A stretch of DNA of 64,000 nucleotides from Wolbachia endosymbiont (group A) of Rhinocyllus conicus (GCF_947250775.1 NZ_OX366349.1:558001-622000), one strand, 5' to 3'. Numbered from the stretch's first letter, positions 25,800 to 35,402 are shown. A program made the numbers and translations. Notes: a model not told the origin generated them from the letters alone.

Positions 25800-26015
25800 A
25801 TGAGGTGCATAAAAAGGGCACTCATCTTTTTGGCTGTTATAACTTTAATAATAATAGCTTTACTATTTAGGTATAATTCCCATTTTCACGAAGACGTAGT
25901 GCACTTAAAGAGTGACAACAAAGAATTCAAAAAAAAGCCAGAAAATTCTATAGAGTCGACCATACTACATAGAGAAAAGGAAGTGTACGATCATGTTTTC
26001 CATCCTGATGATTAA
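25800..26015 (+). CDS. Small single-pass membrane protein, 71 aa
   Basis: Function unknown. GGAG lies 5 bases before the ATG. One hydrophobic helix (ALIFLAVITLIIIALLF, residues about 7-23) is followed by a polar, charged tail. It is 82 bases upstream of hflK on the same strand and could belong to the hflK-hflC-degP transcript, perhaps as a small membrane partner; that link is only positional. Confidence 0.6.
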   Translation: MRCIKRALIFLAVITLIIIALLFRYNSHFHEDVVHLKSDNKEFKKKPENSIESTILHREKEVYDHVFHPDD

Positions 26016-26097
26016 TTTGTAAATAAAATAGCAATTTATGTTTGCATTTTCTTATTAAAGAAGTAATATTAGCGTATTAATTATAGAATCAATCGTT

Positions 26098-27132
26098 ATG
26101 TTTGATGAGAATAATCCTTGGAATCTGGGAAAGAAACCGGTAGGGAGCAAAACTCCTAATAATGAAGATATTTTAAGTAAAGCTGTATCTGATGTAAGAT
26201 TCTTTCTTAATGGATTAACCAGAAACAGGGGCAAAAAACCTTATTTCATCATTTTCATTATTTTACTGTTCTATGCTTGCACTGGCTTTTATATTGTCCA
26301 TCCTAGTGAGGAAAGTATAGAACTTACCTTTGGTAAATATTCTAATACAGAAACACCTGGTTTGCGTTATCACTTCCCCTACCCTATTGGCAAGGTTTTT
26401 AAAGTGAATGTTAAGGAAGTAAATCGTGAAGAAATTGGGGTAAGTAATTCTTATGGGCGAGACACAGATCGCGGTGAAGGTGTGATGCTAACTGGGGATG
26501 AAAATATAGTCAACGTTAACTTCGAGGTTCAGTGGCGCGTTAGAGATGCTAAGGACTATTTATTCAAAGTGCGGGATTACAAACCCGGTTTCAGTGTTAA
26601 AAATGCTGCTGAAAGTGCCATGAGAGAAATAATAGGTAAAAACACGATCTCTTTTGCACTTGGTCAAGGCAGACCAGAAATTTCTAGAGATACTAGAATT
26701 CTATTGCAGCAGATTCTTGATGGATACCAAATGGGCATAGAGATTTTATCTGTTCAAATGAAAAAAATTGATCCACCAGAAAAAGTAATCAGTTCGTTTA
26801 GAGATGTACAAAGTGCTCGTGCAGACAAAGAGCGTACTATAAACGAAGCATACGCTTATAATAATGATATTATACCTCGAGCAAAGGGTGAAGCGATAAA
26901 GATAAAATTAGATGCAGAGGCATATGAGAATGAAGTAATAAATGAAGCAAAAGGTAATGCAAATCGCTTTTTATCTCTTTATGAGGAATATAGACAGAAT
27001 CCTTCTCTCGTTAAGAATCGTATTTATCTTGAAACTATGGAAAATATTTTCAGTAAGGTAGACAAAGTTGTTGTAACTGATGATCTGAAAGGTATGTTTT
27101 CTTATTTACCTCTTACAAATTTAGGGAAATAA
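26098..27132 (+). CDS. hflK: HflK, SPFH/band-7 membrane protease regulator
   Basis: Forms with HflC the large periplasmic cage around the FtsH protease at the inner membrane. 344 aa. The N-terminal cytoplasmic segment (MFDENNPWNLGKKP) is typical of HflK. One membrane helix (about 52-70) precedes the band-7 domain (FYIVHPSEESIELTFGKYS, LRYHFPYPIGKVFKV, LTGDENIVNVNFEVQWRV). A helical region rich in Ala/Glu follows. It is 2 bases from hflC. Confidence 0.95.
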   Translation: MFDENNPWNLGKKPVGSKTPNNEDILSKAVSDVRFFLNGLTRNRGKKPYFIIFIILLFYACTGFYIVHPSEESIELTFGKYSNTETPGLRYHFPYPIGKVFKVNVKEVNREEIGVSNSYGRDTDRGEGVMLTGDENIVNVNFEVQWRVRDAKDYLFKVRDYKPGFSVKNAAESAMREIIGKNTISFALGQGRPEISRDTRILLQQILDGYQMGIEILSVQMKKIDPPEKVISSFRDVQSARADKERTINEAYAYNNDIIPRAKGEAIKIKLDAEAYENEVINEAKGNANRFLSLYEEYRQNPSLVKNRIYLETMENIFSKVDKVVVTDDLKGMFSYLPLTNLGK

Positions 27133-27134
27133 CC

Positions 27135-28007
27135 ATGAGTAGTAATATTAAAATTGTTTTTGTTTCTGTATTTGTTGTTTTATTGATTGTTTTATTTAAT
27201 TCAATATTTGTTGTGCAAGAAACAAAGCAAGCGATAGTTATACAACTCGGTAAAGTTGTAAGAGATGTTAGGGAAAGTGGCTTATATTTTAAGTTACCAT
27301 TCATAAACAGTGTAGAGTTTCTTGATAAAAGAGTTTTAGATTTAAGTCCTGATAAGATCCCAAGGGAAGTGATAACAGCGGATCAAAAACGTATTATAGT
27401 AGATGCGTATGCAAAATATAAAATAACAAATCCTGTTACTTTTTACCAGGCTGTGAGGAATGAATCAGGGCTGGTTAGAAGATTGTATCCGGTTATAGAA
27501 GCACACATAAGAGAAAATATAGGCAGATTTTCGTTGATTAGTTTGTTGAACGAAAAAAGATCAGAGGTTATGCAATTGATTCAGCGTGGAGTTTATTCTG
27601 AAGCTGAAAAATTTGGCATAGAAATAATAGACGTAAGAATTAAGAGAGCAGATTTACCAGAAGAAAATAGTTCTGCAATATTTCGCCGTATGCAAACTGA
27701 AAGGGAAAAAGAAGCAAAAGAAATTAGAGCAGAAGGAGAGCAAGCTGGGCAGGAAGTTAGATCAAAAGCTGATAAATTAAAAAGGGAAATTATCTCCAGT
27801 GCAGTAAAAGAATCATATGAAATAAGGGGCCGTGGTTATGCTGAAGCAACTAGAATTTATAATGAGGCATTTAAGGTTGATGAAGAGTTTTTTAACTTTT
27901 ATCGCTCTATGAGCGCTTACAGTAAATCATTTGCCGAAAATAATACTAAATTTGTACTTTCACCAAACAATAACTTTTTAGATATTTTAAACAAAGGATG
28001 GAAATAA
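27135..28007 (+). CDS. hflC: HflC, SPFH/band-7 membrane protease regulator
   Basis: Partner of HflK, 290 aa, with one N-terminal membrane helix (KIVFVSVFVVLLIVLFNSIF). The band-7 domain follows (QETKQAIVIQLGKVVRD, GLYFKLPFINSVEFLDKRVL, VDAYAKYKITNPVTFYQAV). A charged coiled coil carries EREKEAKEIRAEGEQ, the family signature. The hflK-hflC-degP order with 2-3 base gaps is common in alphaproteobacteria and joins cytoplasmic-membrane and periplasmic quality control. Confidence 0.95.
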   Translation: MSSNIKIVFVSVFVVLLIVLFNSIFVVQETKQAIVIQLGKVVRDVRESGLYFKLPFINSVEFLDKRVLDLSPDKIPREVITADQKRIIVDAYAKYKITNPVTFYQAVRNESGLVRRLYPVIEAHIRENIGRFSLISLLNEKRSEVMQLIQRGVYSEAEKFGIEIIDVRIKRADLPEENSSAIFRRMQTEREKEAKEIRAEGEQAGQEVRSKADKLKREIISSAVKESYEIRGRGYAEATRIYNEAFKVDEEFFNFYRSMSAYSKSFAENNTKFVLSPNNNFLDILNKGWK

Positions 28008-28010
28008 TTT

Positions 28011-29495
28011 ATGAAAAGTAAGGCATTTATTTTATCTATATTTGCATATTTTCTAATTGCGTTTTCTTCATACGCTAATATGTTTGATTGGAATGCAAAA
28101 AAGGTCGTTGATGCTAGCACTACTGCATGTAACTGTAATCAAGGACTTGCCGATTTAGTGGAAGAACTCATTCCTGCGGTTGTAAATATTTCAAGCGAAC
28201 AAATAATCAAACAAGAAAGTAACAATAGAACTAAAATCCCTTTTATGCCAAGAAATAATTTCTTTGATGATTTTAGAGAATTTTTTGAGCATTTTGATCA
28301 GTTTTTTATGGATAGGGGCCCTAGTGTTAACAGAGAGGTGGTGCTGCTTGGTTCTGGGTTTATTATAGATAAAGGTGGAACTATAGTAACCAATTATCAC
28401 GTTATTAAAAACGCCCAAGATATCACAGTTACTATGAACGATAATACTTATTTCAAAGCAGAAGTTTTAGGCTATGATGCAAGAACTGATCTTGCTGTGC
28501 TTAAGGTTCATTCTAATAAAGATCTTCCTTTTGTTGCATTTGGTAATTCTGATACAGCAAGGGTTGGCGATACAGTTATTGCAATAGGTAACCCATTTGG
28601 TTTGGGTAGCTCTGTAAGCACAGGAATTATATCTGCAAGGTCCAGGGACATTAGTATCGGCACTATGAATGAATTTATTCAAACTGATGCTGCAATTAAT
28701 AGAGGCAACTCTGGAGGGCCATTATTTGATTTAAATGGAAAAGTTATAGGCATTAACACCGCTATCTATTCCCCATCTGAGTCTGGCGGTAACGTGGGTA
28801 TAGGCTTTGCTATACCATCTAATTTAGCTATGTCAATTATTGACACATTAAAAAGTGGCAAAAAAATAAAACATGGTTGGCTTGGTGTGCAAGTTCAGCC
28901 TATAACGAAAGAATTTGCTGAGTCTTTGGGTTTAAAAGATACAAAAGGTGCACTGGTTGCAAGTATAGTAAAGGATAGCCCTGCAGAAAAAGGTGGAATT
29001 AAGGTGGGTGACATATTATTAGAATTTGATGATAAAAAAATTGATAGAATGACACAACTGCCTCAAATGGTTTCAAGAACTGAACCTGGAAAAAAAGTAC
29101 AAATTAAGTTACTTAGAAAGAGCAAAGAGGTCAATATTAAGGTTGTGATTGAAGAATCTGCAAATGATGGTCAAGGTAATAATCAAGAAGAAAATAAATC
29201 AACATCCGATTACATAACTGGTTTAACTGTTTCAAACCTGCCAAAAGAATCAAAAGAAAGTAATCCTACAAAAGGTGTGATAGTTATTAATGTAGATAGT
29301 AACAGTAATGCCACGCTGCGTGGTATTAAAAAAGGAGACATTATTATCCAATTAGATGGAACCGATATAGAAAATACTAATGATTTTCAAAAACAAGTTG
29401 ATTCAGCAGTAAAGAAAAACGGTAAAGATTCAATAATGTTGCTCATTTACCGCAATGGAAATCAGTTTTTTACTTCAATAAAGTTAAAGAAATAG
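28011..29495 (+). CDS. degP: Periplasmic serine protease Do (DegP/HtrA) with two PDZ domains
   Basis: Degrades or refolds damaged envelope proteins. 494 aa: signal peptide (about 1-22, AFILSIFAYFLIAFSSYA), trypsin-like domain with triad His130 (TNYHVIKN), Asp160 (ARTDLAVLKV) and Ser234 (RGNSGGPLFD). Two PDZ domains follow at about 255-385 and 400-490 (HGWLGVQVQPITKEFAESLG; LRGIKKGDIIIQLDGTDIEN). A Cys pair (TACNCNQ) follows the leader. Third gene of the hfl operon. Length and domain order are normal. Confidence 0.96.
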   Translation: MKSKAFILSIFAYFLIAFSSYANMFDWNAKKVVDASTTACNCNQGLADLVEELIPAVVNISSEQIIKQESNNRTKIPFMPRNNFFDDFREFFEHFDQFFMDRGPSVNREVVLLGSGFIIDKGGTIVTNYHVIKNAQDITVTMNDNTYFKAEVLGYDARTDLAVLKVHSNKDLPFVAFGNSDTARVGDTVIAIGNPFGLGSSVSTGIISARSRDISIGTMNEFIQTDAAINRGNSGGPLFDLNGKVIGINTAIYSPSESGGNVGIGFAIPSNLAMSIIDTLKSGKKIKHGWLGVQVQPITKEFAESLGLKDTKGALVASIVKDSPAEKGGIKVGDILLEFDDKKIDRMTQLPQMVSRTEPGKKVQIKLLRKSKEVNIKVVIEESANDGQGNNQEENKSTSDYITGLTVSNLPKESKESNPTKGVIVINVDSNSNATLRGIKKGDIIIQLDGTDIENTNDFQKQVDSAVKKNGKDSIMLLIYRNGNQFFTSIKLKK

Positions 29496-29671
29496 CACTT
29501 TTCGTAGGTTATTTACTAAATTCACAAAGCAGTAGCGTTTGCCATTATAGCTACTTCAATCTTATCAAATAAATCAAATCTACATTAGATTTATTGCATA
29601 ACCATATATAAAAACCAAAGGATGTCATTCCAGTGTCAGCTACTTGTAAGAACATTTACTAAAATATACAC
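29496..29671. repeat. Degenerate palindromic repeat in the degP-terminase gap
   Basis: ATGTCATTCCAGTGTCAGC (29613-29631) is a half copy of the common palindrome. Nothing else is recognised in this A+T-rich 176-base gap, and no convincing promoter for the terminase gene. Confidence 0.45.
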
Positions 29672-31276
29672 ATGAACAAAATCAACTTTTTAAAATTCAT
29701 TGAACTGTGCTTTCAAACGGTGGTGCCGGGATGTGAGTATAATGATTATCAGTACATAAAAGTCATAGAAGACAGGCTGAAAGCAGCGAATGCTGGCGAA
29801 GTAAGGCGCATAATATTCAATATGCCTCCGCGTTCAATGAAGTCCATGTGCATAAGCGTTGCGTGGCCCGCATGGATACTGGGAAATCAGCCAACCGCAA
29901 GAATAATAGTTGCAAGTTATTCTCGGCTGCTCAGCGAAAAGCACTCGCTTGATACCAGGTGCATAATGCAATCTGATTGGTATAAAGAGCTGTTTCCAGA
30001 GGTAAAATTATCCAAAGACCAGAACACTAAATATAAATTCCAAACAGTGCAGAGAGGATTTAGAATCGCAACATCAGTTGGAGGGACGTTAACCGGTGAA
30101 GGTGGTGATTTTATTATTGTGGATGATCCGCTTAACCCTGCTCAAGCTTTGAGTGAAACGTTTAGAAAGCGTGTTACAAATTGGTTCGATCAGACTTTGG
30201 TAACGAGGCTCAACGATAGAAAAAAAGGAGTAATTGTGCTTGTTATGCACAGGCTGCACCTGGAAGACCTAACCGGGCACCTCTTATCCAAGCCAAAAAA
30301 CATATGGCATCACATTTGTTTGCCAATGATTTCTGAAAAAGTGGAGATAATCAACTCAATTACGACACTAGAAAAAGGTTTATATTCAAGAGAAGAGAAT
30401 GAGTTATTATATCCTCTGGAGGGAGGAAGAGAAGAAGTTGAGATGATAAAAGTTGAACTCGGGAGTTACGCTTTTGCTGCTCAATATCAACAAAACCCCC
30501 TGCCGCTTTCAAGCGGTATAATTAAACAAGAGTGGCTAAAGCGCTATAAAAATTTCCCTGATAATCCCTCACATGTAACGCAAAGCTGGGACACTGCAGT
30601 TTCAACAAACGATTCCAGCGACTTTAGCGCCTGCACCACCTGGGCAAAAATAGATAATAAATTCTATTTACTTGATGTATATCGAGCAAAGCTTGAGTAT
30701 CCAAAGCTTAAAGAGCAAGTTCTGTCACTAGCTGCAAGATGGGCACCACATGCAATTTTGATCGAAGCAAAAACAAGTGGTCAGCAATTAACACAAGAGC
30801 TAAAGGCAAATAGCAATCTACCGATTATTGAAATAGTGCCACACAATGACAAACTCACTCGATTTTATCAAATTGTTCCAATTATAGAGTCTGGCAGGGT
30901 TTTTCTGCCGCATCAAGCAGTATGGCTCAGCGATTTCGAGTACGAAATTTTAATGTTCCCAGAAGCTCGCCACGATGATCAAGTGGACAGTACCGTGCAA
31001 TATCTGCAATGGACAAGAAAAACTAACACCAGTGCTTTCAGGGTCAGAGACTTTGGTCCCAACCCTAATAAAACACTTGGGTGGCTGAGAGCAGTGAAAT
31101 TAATAAACCTAACTACTTACCTATTTGATGAGAGGAACTACTCAAACTTAACGACTCCAGCCTTGAAAGTGGTGAAGAATCTCTTCTCAGAGATTTTTCT
31201 GGACTACCTCCATCTTCAGGCGATTGAACCTTACGTTTTCGCAGTGTTCCTCCAGTATTCTCCCCATCAGATTTAG
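29672..31276 (+). CDS. Orphan phage/GTA-type terminase large subunit
   Basis: DNA-packaging motor, 534 codons. The N-terminal ATPase has a Walker A-like MPPRSMKS (51-58) and Walker B FIIVDDPL. The C-terminal RNase H-like nuclease has SWDTAVSTNDSSDFSACTTW (first Asp), ILIEAKTSGQQL (Glu) and the HDDQVDSTVQYLQW block (last Asp). All key residues are present, so the protein may be functional. No portal, capsid or tail gene adjoins it. The last ~55 residues lie antisense to the convergent gene at 31113-33743 (164-base overlap) and look unlike terminase, so the natural end was probably nearer 31110. It could be a WO-phage relic or one of the scattered gene-transfer-agent genes of Rickettsiales. Confidence 0.88.
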   Translation: MNKINFLKFIELCFQTVVPGCEYNDYQYIKVIEDRLKAANAGEVRRIIFNMPPRSMKSMCISVAWPAWILGNQPTARIIVASYSRLLSEKHSLDTRCIMQSDWYKELFPEVKLSKDQNTKYKFQTVQRGFRIATSVGGTLTGEGGDFIIVDDPLNPAQALSETFRKRVTNWFDQTLVTRLNDRKKGVIVLVMHRLHLEDLTGHLLSKPKNIWHHICLPMISEKVEIINSITTLEKGLYSREENELLYPLEGGREEVEMIKVELGSYAFAAQYQQNPLPLSSGIIKQEWLKRYKNFPDNPSHVTQSWDTAVSTNDSSDFSACTTWAKIDNKFYLLDVYRAKLEYPKLKEQVLSLAARWAPHAILIEAKTSGQQLTQELKANSNLPIIEIVPHNDKLTRFYQIVPIIESGRVFLPHQAVWLSDFEYEILMFPEARHDDQVDSTVQYLQWTRKTNTSAFRVRDFGPNPNKTLGWLRAVKLINLTTYLFDERNYSNLTTPALKVVKNLFSEIFLDYLHLQAIEPYVFAVFLQYSPHQI

Positions 31277-33743
31277 GCGATGAATTACTGCTTCCGCTTC
31301 TCGAAGATTCACTTGAACTACCTTCAGATGATGAAGACTTACGGTTTAGCGGGTTTCTTTCAGTATTCTCACAATCCATAGACTCATAACCACTTGTTCC
31401 ACTTGTTGTTGCCTCAGCTTTGGAGCTTACCTTTCCAGCATCAGTTACGAACCCGGAAGAGTAACCGCTGTCTTTATTATCTTCGGGCTTCCCCTGTCCA
31501 GCTTTTGATGTACCTCTAAACCGTCGTAATTGCTCTCTGAACAACAATTTTACTTCACAAATATCATAACTACGGTTAAGCACGTATTCATCTTCTTCTT
31601 CGTCAAATGCAATTGGAATTGTTTTCATTGCCTCTTCATCAGGAAAACAATTCTCACATGCTCCTTCAAGAGAACAGCCCTTAGATTTCTGGCGATCTAC
31701 CCATTCGTCCTTTTCACGTTTCTCTACCTTTTTGACGGCACTAATGTCAATAGCATCTACGTTTTCCTCAAACTCCCGACTAAAAAGGATTTTTAAGTTA
31801 GATAAAGCACCACTACTTATATTAGCAACAACTGTTTTTCCTTGTTTTTCTTCATAATTAAGTTTAAATGGAAACTCATCTAGATCATAGACTTTTCTTG
31901 CTTCTTCCTCAGTTTCACAATACTTTTCTATTATATAATCTCTTACCGCCTGTAAATATTTCTCTCTATCAACATCCTCATGGAGAAAACTAACAATCTT
32001 CCCATTTTTTACAATAAAGTTAGTATGAGGAGGATCCAAAGCATAATTATTTAAGTTAAACCAATAAAGCAATGCTTTAAACAACTCTTGTTCTTCCTTT
32101 GAAAGTGATGAATCACTTACAATTTTTTCATAAGCCTCTTCAAAATCCTCACAAATCTTTTTACAATCCTCCTTTAAATTACTGCTTTGTGATGACCAAT
32201 AGCCTATTGGCTGACTAGTCCATGCTGATCCACTTTTATTAGCACCTTTCCATGATGAAGGTCTACTCTGTGGCAATGACCATAATCCTGCACTTGGAGC
32301 CGGTAATGACCAACGGTCCATTGGCTGAGTCCAAGCAATAGTACTTGCTCGCACATTTTGAGCAGCACCTACAGATTGCAATGATGAAGATGGCCCTTGA
32401 ACAACACAACTAACTGCAATAGAATTCAGCTGCGGCGATGGCGGGAATTCTCTACTCATTCCAGGAACATCTACTTGATCTACCGACACCAAGCCGCTAT
32501 GCGCTCCAATAAACCCTCGCCTGGGAGGCCCCTCTAATTCTTTACTCTGACTCCCCGTGGGAGACTCCTGTTTCGATGATGATGATCCAGTTAAGCTAGA
32601 ACTTGGACCATTAGGCACTTTCACTGGCGACTGTGCAGGCAACAATACTCGCTCAGGGTCAATGGCCAGTTCATGGTCTTTGTTGATTACAGAGCTTTCC
32701 ATGATTTTATTCAGCACACAATAAGAAATGTCTTTGTCATAAAAGTCTATTCCATATACTCCTCCATTACCAAATACTGGCAGGTGTTTTGGTGAAGTAT
32801 AATCTTGAACATTACGCAACACACCCATACCAAATGCTCTATTAACATAGCTCACTTCTTCCTTATTTAAAAGTCTACAATTTTCTTTGCCTTCAATACC
32901 AGAAGTAATTTGTATAATAGGTACAAGAACTGAATTCTCACCACTGCCTGTATAAGAAGTATGCAATATAGTATCAGCTGGTATGCCCATTCCACGAAGC
33001 AAAGCAATTATTGAAAATTTCAGATTCTCAACATTTTCATCTTCACTACTTGGGACCTCAAAATCACGACATTCCAAAGATGCTTTGTGTTTTATTATGT
33101 CCTTAATGAACTTAACATCATCAAAAATGCTTGCCTTTATATACACACGATTGTCCTTGATTTTCAAAAAATCACCAGTTTTTTTAGGACTGTTTTTATA
33201 ATCTTTTACCTTTGATGAGAATGACTCTACAAAATAATCTTGTAACCTTTTATCATAGAAACGCATACAATATAGATAAGATTTCCTGTCAAAGCTTTCA
33301 TCAGATGTATACTCTTCTACATATTCTAAACCAAAATCTCTTCCCATAGCACCTGTGACGTCTCTCGCAAGTCCATTAGCTAGCAAACATTTTAGATTAA
33401 GAACTATATCTTTATCTATTGGCACTGAAAACTTATATCCCTCCTTATCTTTAGTCAACTGACTTTCATTAAAGTTAAAAGGAAAAAACTTTGTATTAAA
33501 AGACATATTAGCACCACTTTCACTTCCACAAAATGTTTCTACTATGCTTTCCCTTATATTGTGCAAGTACTCCATGCATTGACCAACATCCACATTTTTA
33601 TCAAATGAGATAACAATACGATCTTCCTTCTTAAAAAAAGTTTGACCTGTGCTTTGTACAGTAAAATTAGTAATAGCAACCTCATTATGACAAAGAATAA
33701 TGTTAAATGCTCTTGCTAATTCTTGATTCACTATATTAGGCAT
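31113..33743 (-). CDS. Very large hypothetical protein with repeated domain and Ser-rich tail, candidate effector
   Basis: 876 aa, no family recognised. GGGGGG precedes the ATG. An N-terminal domain (about 1-110, with YLHNIRESIVETFCG ... FFPFNFNESQ) appears to be repeated near residues 545-650 (YLQAVRDYIIEKYCETEEEA ... EFPFKLNYEEKQ), implying internal duplication. Between them is a Pro/Ser/Gln-rich linker with the repeated motif SLP-S-GLWSLPQ / PIGYWSSQSS. The last 130 residues are disordered and Ser-rich and include DSGYSSG, a DSGxxS motif. The stop is 164 bases inside the convergent terminase frame. No signal peptide is seen; type IV secretion would be the expected route if it is exported. 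Confidence 0.75.
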   Translation of the reverse strand: MPNIVNQELARAFNIILCHNEVAITNFTVQSTGQTFFKKEDRIVISFDKNVDVGQCMEYLHNIRESIVETFCGSESGANMSFNTKFFPFNFNESQLTKDKEGYKFSVPIDKDIVLNLKCLLANGLARDVTGAMGRDFGLEYVEEYTSDESFDRKSYLYCMRFYDKRLQDYFVESFSSKVKDYKNSPKKTGDFLKIKDNRVYIKASIFDDVKFIKDIIKHKASLECRDFEVPSSEDENVENLKFSIIALLRGMGIPADTILHTSYTGSGENSVLVPIIQITSGIEGKENCRLLNKEEVSYVNRAFGMGVLRNVQDYTSPKHLPVFGNGGVYGIDFYDKDISYCVLNKIMESSVINKDHELAIDPERVLLPAQSPVKVPNGPSSSLTGSSSSKQESPTGSQSKELEGPPRRGFIGAHSGLVSVDQVDVPGMSREFPPSPQLNSIAVSCVVQGPSSSLQSVGAAQNVRASTIAWTQPMDRWSLPAPSAGLWSLPQSRPSSWKGANKSGSAWTSQPIGYWSSQSSNLKEDCKKICEDFEEAYEKIVSDSSLSKEEQELFKALLYWFNLNNYALDPPHTNFIVKNGKIVSFLHEDVDREKYLQAVRDYIIEKYCETEEEARKVYDLDEFPFKLNYEEKQGKTVVANISSGALSNLKILFSREFEENVDAIDISAVKKVEKREKDEWVDRQKSKGCSLEGACENCFPDEEAMKTIPIAFDEEEDEYVLNRSYDICEVKLLFREQLRRFRGTSKAGQGKPEDNKDSGYSSGFVTDAGKVSSKAEATTSGTSGYESMDCENTERNPLNRKSSSSEGSSSESSRSGSSNSSPKSDGENTGGTLRKRKVQSPEDGGSPEKSLRRDSSPLSRLESLSLSSSSHQIGK

Positions 33744-33781
33744 AACCCCCCCTACTTAAATTATTATAAATAGACTTTCTA

Positions 33782-33967
33782 CTAATTATGGCGTCGACTA
33801 CTACCCTGACCACTAGACTGATTTTGCTTTCTTTCTTCCTCTTCACGTTTAATTCTTTCCCTAAAGTCATCAACTCTTCTTGGATCTACTTTACTTAGGT
33901 CAATCCTTCCTCCTCCAGGAGCATTACTGTCACCATATTTTCGTTTATTATCATTATTATTATGCAC
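33782..33967 (-). CDS. Small charged protein upstream of the large candidate effector
   Basis: 61 aa, very hydrophilic (Asn, Arg, Glu, Gly rich: NNNDNKRKYGDSNAPGGGR, then DFRERIKREEEERKQNQ). It ends 38 bases before the 876-aa gene on the same strand, with TTAGGAG (GGAG) about 8 bases before the ATG, so both are likely on one transcript. It is probably disordered and has no recognised family. It might be a chaperone or a second exported product of the same locus; nothing decides this. Confidence 0.55.
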   Translation of the reverse strand: MHNNNDNKRKYGDSNAPGGGRIDLSKVDPRRVDDFRERIKREEEERKQNQSSGQGSSRRHN

Positions 33968-34090
33968 ATTAACTCCTAATAAAAATATTATGCAATCAAT
34001 ATACTAAAAATAAATTATAGTGCAAGCACTTTTTTTTACATTTTTTAGTATAAATTTTATTCACTCTTTTTTTATAAAACTCAACTTTCA

Positions 34091-34158
34091 AGATTCCGCT
34101 AACACGTAGCGGAATGACGAACTGTCGACATCTGTCTATATGCCCCTGGATTCCAGTG
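34091..34158. repeat. 68-bp flank repeated beside IS copies C and D
   Basis: AGATTCCGCTAACACGTAGC ... CCCCTGGATTCCAGTG occurs at 34091-34158 directly left of copy C and again at 35335-35402 directly left of copy D, with two mismatches. It joins one TAGCGG-type and one ATTCCAGTG-type palindrome arm. Confidence 0.85.
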
Positions 34159-35245
34159 GGCTTTGTTGCATAGCAACCGAAAAAATCTGGTGGCTACTGA
34201 CAAAATTCATTATAAATAACCATTTAACTGTTGAAGAAAAAATATGCCACAGAAAATGAAAGTCAGTAACCAAAACGAATATAACAAATTCCTTGAAAAA
34301 AGGGGAAATATTTTTCGTTACATCGATGAAGCTATCGAAAATTGGTATGAAAATAGTCCAAAAATGCAGGGCGGCAACTATATTTACAGTGATAAAGTCG
34401 TAATTTTGGTGCATATAATTGTCAATCTTTTTAGAATTGGGTTAAGACAAACGGTGGGGTTTATAAAAGGATATCTGCAACAAATAGGAAAAAATTTGGC
34501 AGTTATCAGCTATTCACAAGCATCAAGAAGGTTTAAAAAACTTAATATTAAGATAAATGATTGCAGGGTTGATAAAAGCAACATGGAAAATATTGAAATT
34601 ATCATAGATAGCACAAGTATCAGCATTTACAGTAACACTCCTGGCCACAGTAAGGAAAACAGTGCAGATAGAAAGTACCGAAGCTACGAGCAAGTAAGAA
34701 AGTTACATGTTATGTTAAGTGTGAATAGTAAAAAAGCTATAGCTGCAAGATACAGTAATGGCGTCTACTCTGACCACTATGGAGCTTGCGATTTGCTTGA
34801 AGAAGTTAATTTTCAGCACAAAATAAAAGCATTATATGCAGATAGGGCATACGATAGGCACAAACTTTATAAATTGTGTAAGAAATACGATATAAAGACA
34901 AAAGTTCTACCAAAAAAGGATGCAGCAGAACATTCAAAAATAGATTATATGTCTGACAGGAATGCTGCTATTAGGTTAATAAAATTATATGGACAAGATG
35001 GTGTAAAAGAGTGGAAAAAGGAAGCAATTTATGGAAAGAGATCTTACATAGAAGGATTTTTCTCAAGGTTGAGGCAAGTATTTGGATTTAGCTTTAGGAA
35101 TAAATCTGAAGTAAATCGTGAAAAAGAATTACTAATTAAGTGCTATTTGCTCAACAAATTCACTGATATTGGTATGGCTAAATTTGAAATCATTACATAA
35201 ATTTGTCGTAAACCATCACTGCTTAAGGTGCTATGCAACAAAGCC
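34159..35245 (+). mobile_element. IS5-family insertion sequence, copy C
   Basis: 1,087 bp with GGCTTTGTTGCATAGC ends and a perfect 9-bp target duplication ATTCCAGTG (34150-34158, 35246-35254) from a palindromic repeat. Transposase on the plus strand. It is 157 bases from copy D, which has the opposite orientation. Confidence 0.92.
34244..35200 (+). CDS. IS5-family DDE transposase (copy C)
   Basis: 318 aa, identical at the protein level to copy B, including SRLRQVFG. Triad Asp122, Asp200, Glu270 intact. The start ATG follows TGAAGAAAAAAT; translation is probably weak, as is usual for transposases. Confidence 0.92.
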   Translation: MPQKMKVSNQNEYNKFLEKRGNIFRYIDEAIENWYENSPKMQGGNYIYSDKVVILVHIIVNLFRIGLRQTVGFIKGYLQQIGKNLAVISYSQASRRFKKLNIKINDCRVDKSNMENIEIIIDSTSISIYSNTPGHSKENSADRKYRSYEQVRKLHVMLSVNSKKAIAARYSNGVYSDHYGACDLLEEVNFQHKIKALYADRAYDRHKLYKLCKKYDIKTKVLPKKDAAEHSKIDYMSDRNAAIRLIKLYGQDGVKEWKKEAIYGKRSYIEGFFSRLRQVFGFSFRNKSEVNREKELLIKCYLLNKFTDIGMAKFEIIT

Positions 35246-35402
35246 ATTCCAGTGTCAAGCACTGGAATGACAAGTCATTGGCAACCCTAAGTTCCCTACG
35301 TCATACCGCGATTCATTCGCGGTATCTCAAGCATAGATTCCGCTAACACGTAGCGGAATGACGAACTGTCGACACCTATCTATATGCCCCTGGATTCCAG
35401 TG
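35246..35402. repeat. Palindromic repeats between IS copies C and D
   Basis: The restored palindrome ATTCCAGTGTCAAGCACTGG (then AATGACA) at 35246-35272 is followed by GATTCATTCGCGGTATC-type and CCGCTAACACGTAGCGG palindromes. The second 68-bp flank copy (35335-35402) completes the interval. No gene. Confidence 0.8.
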
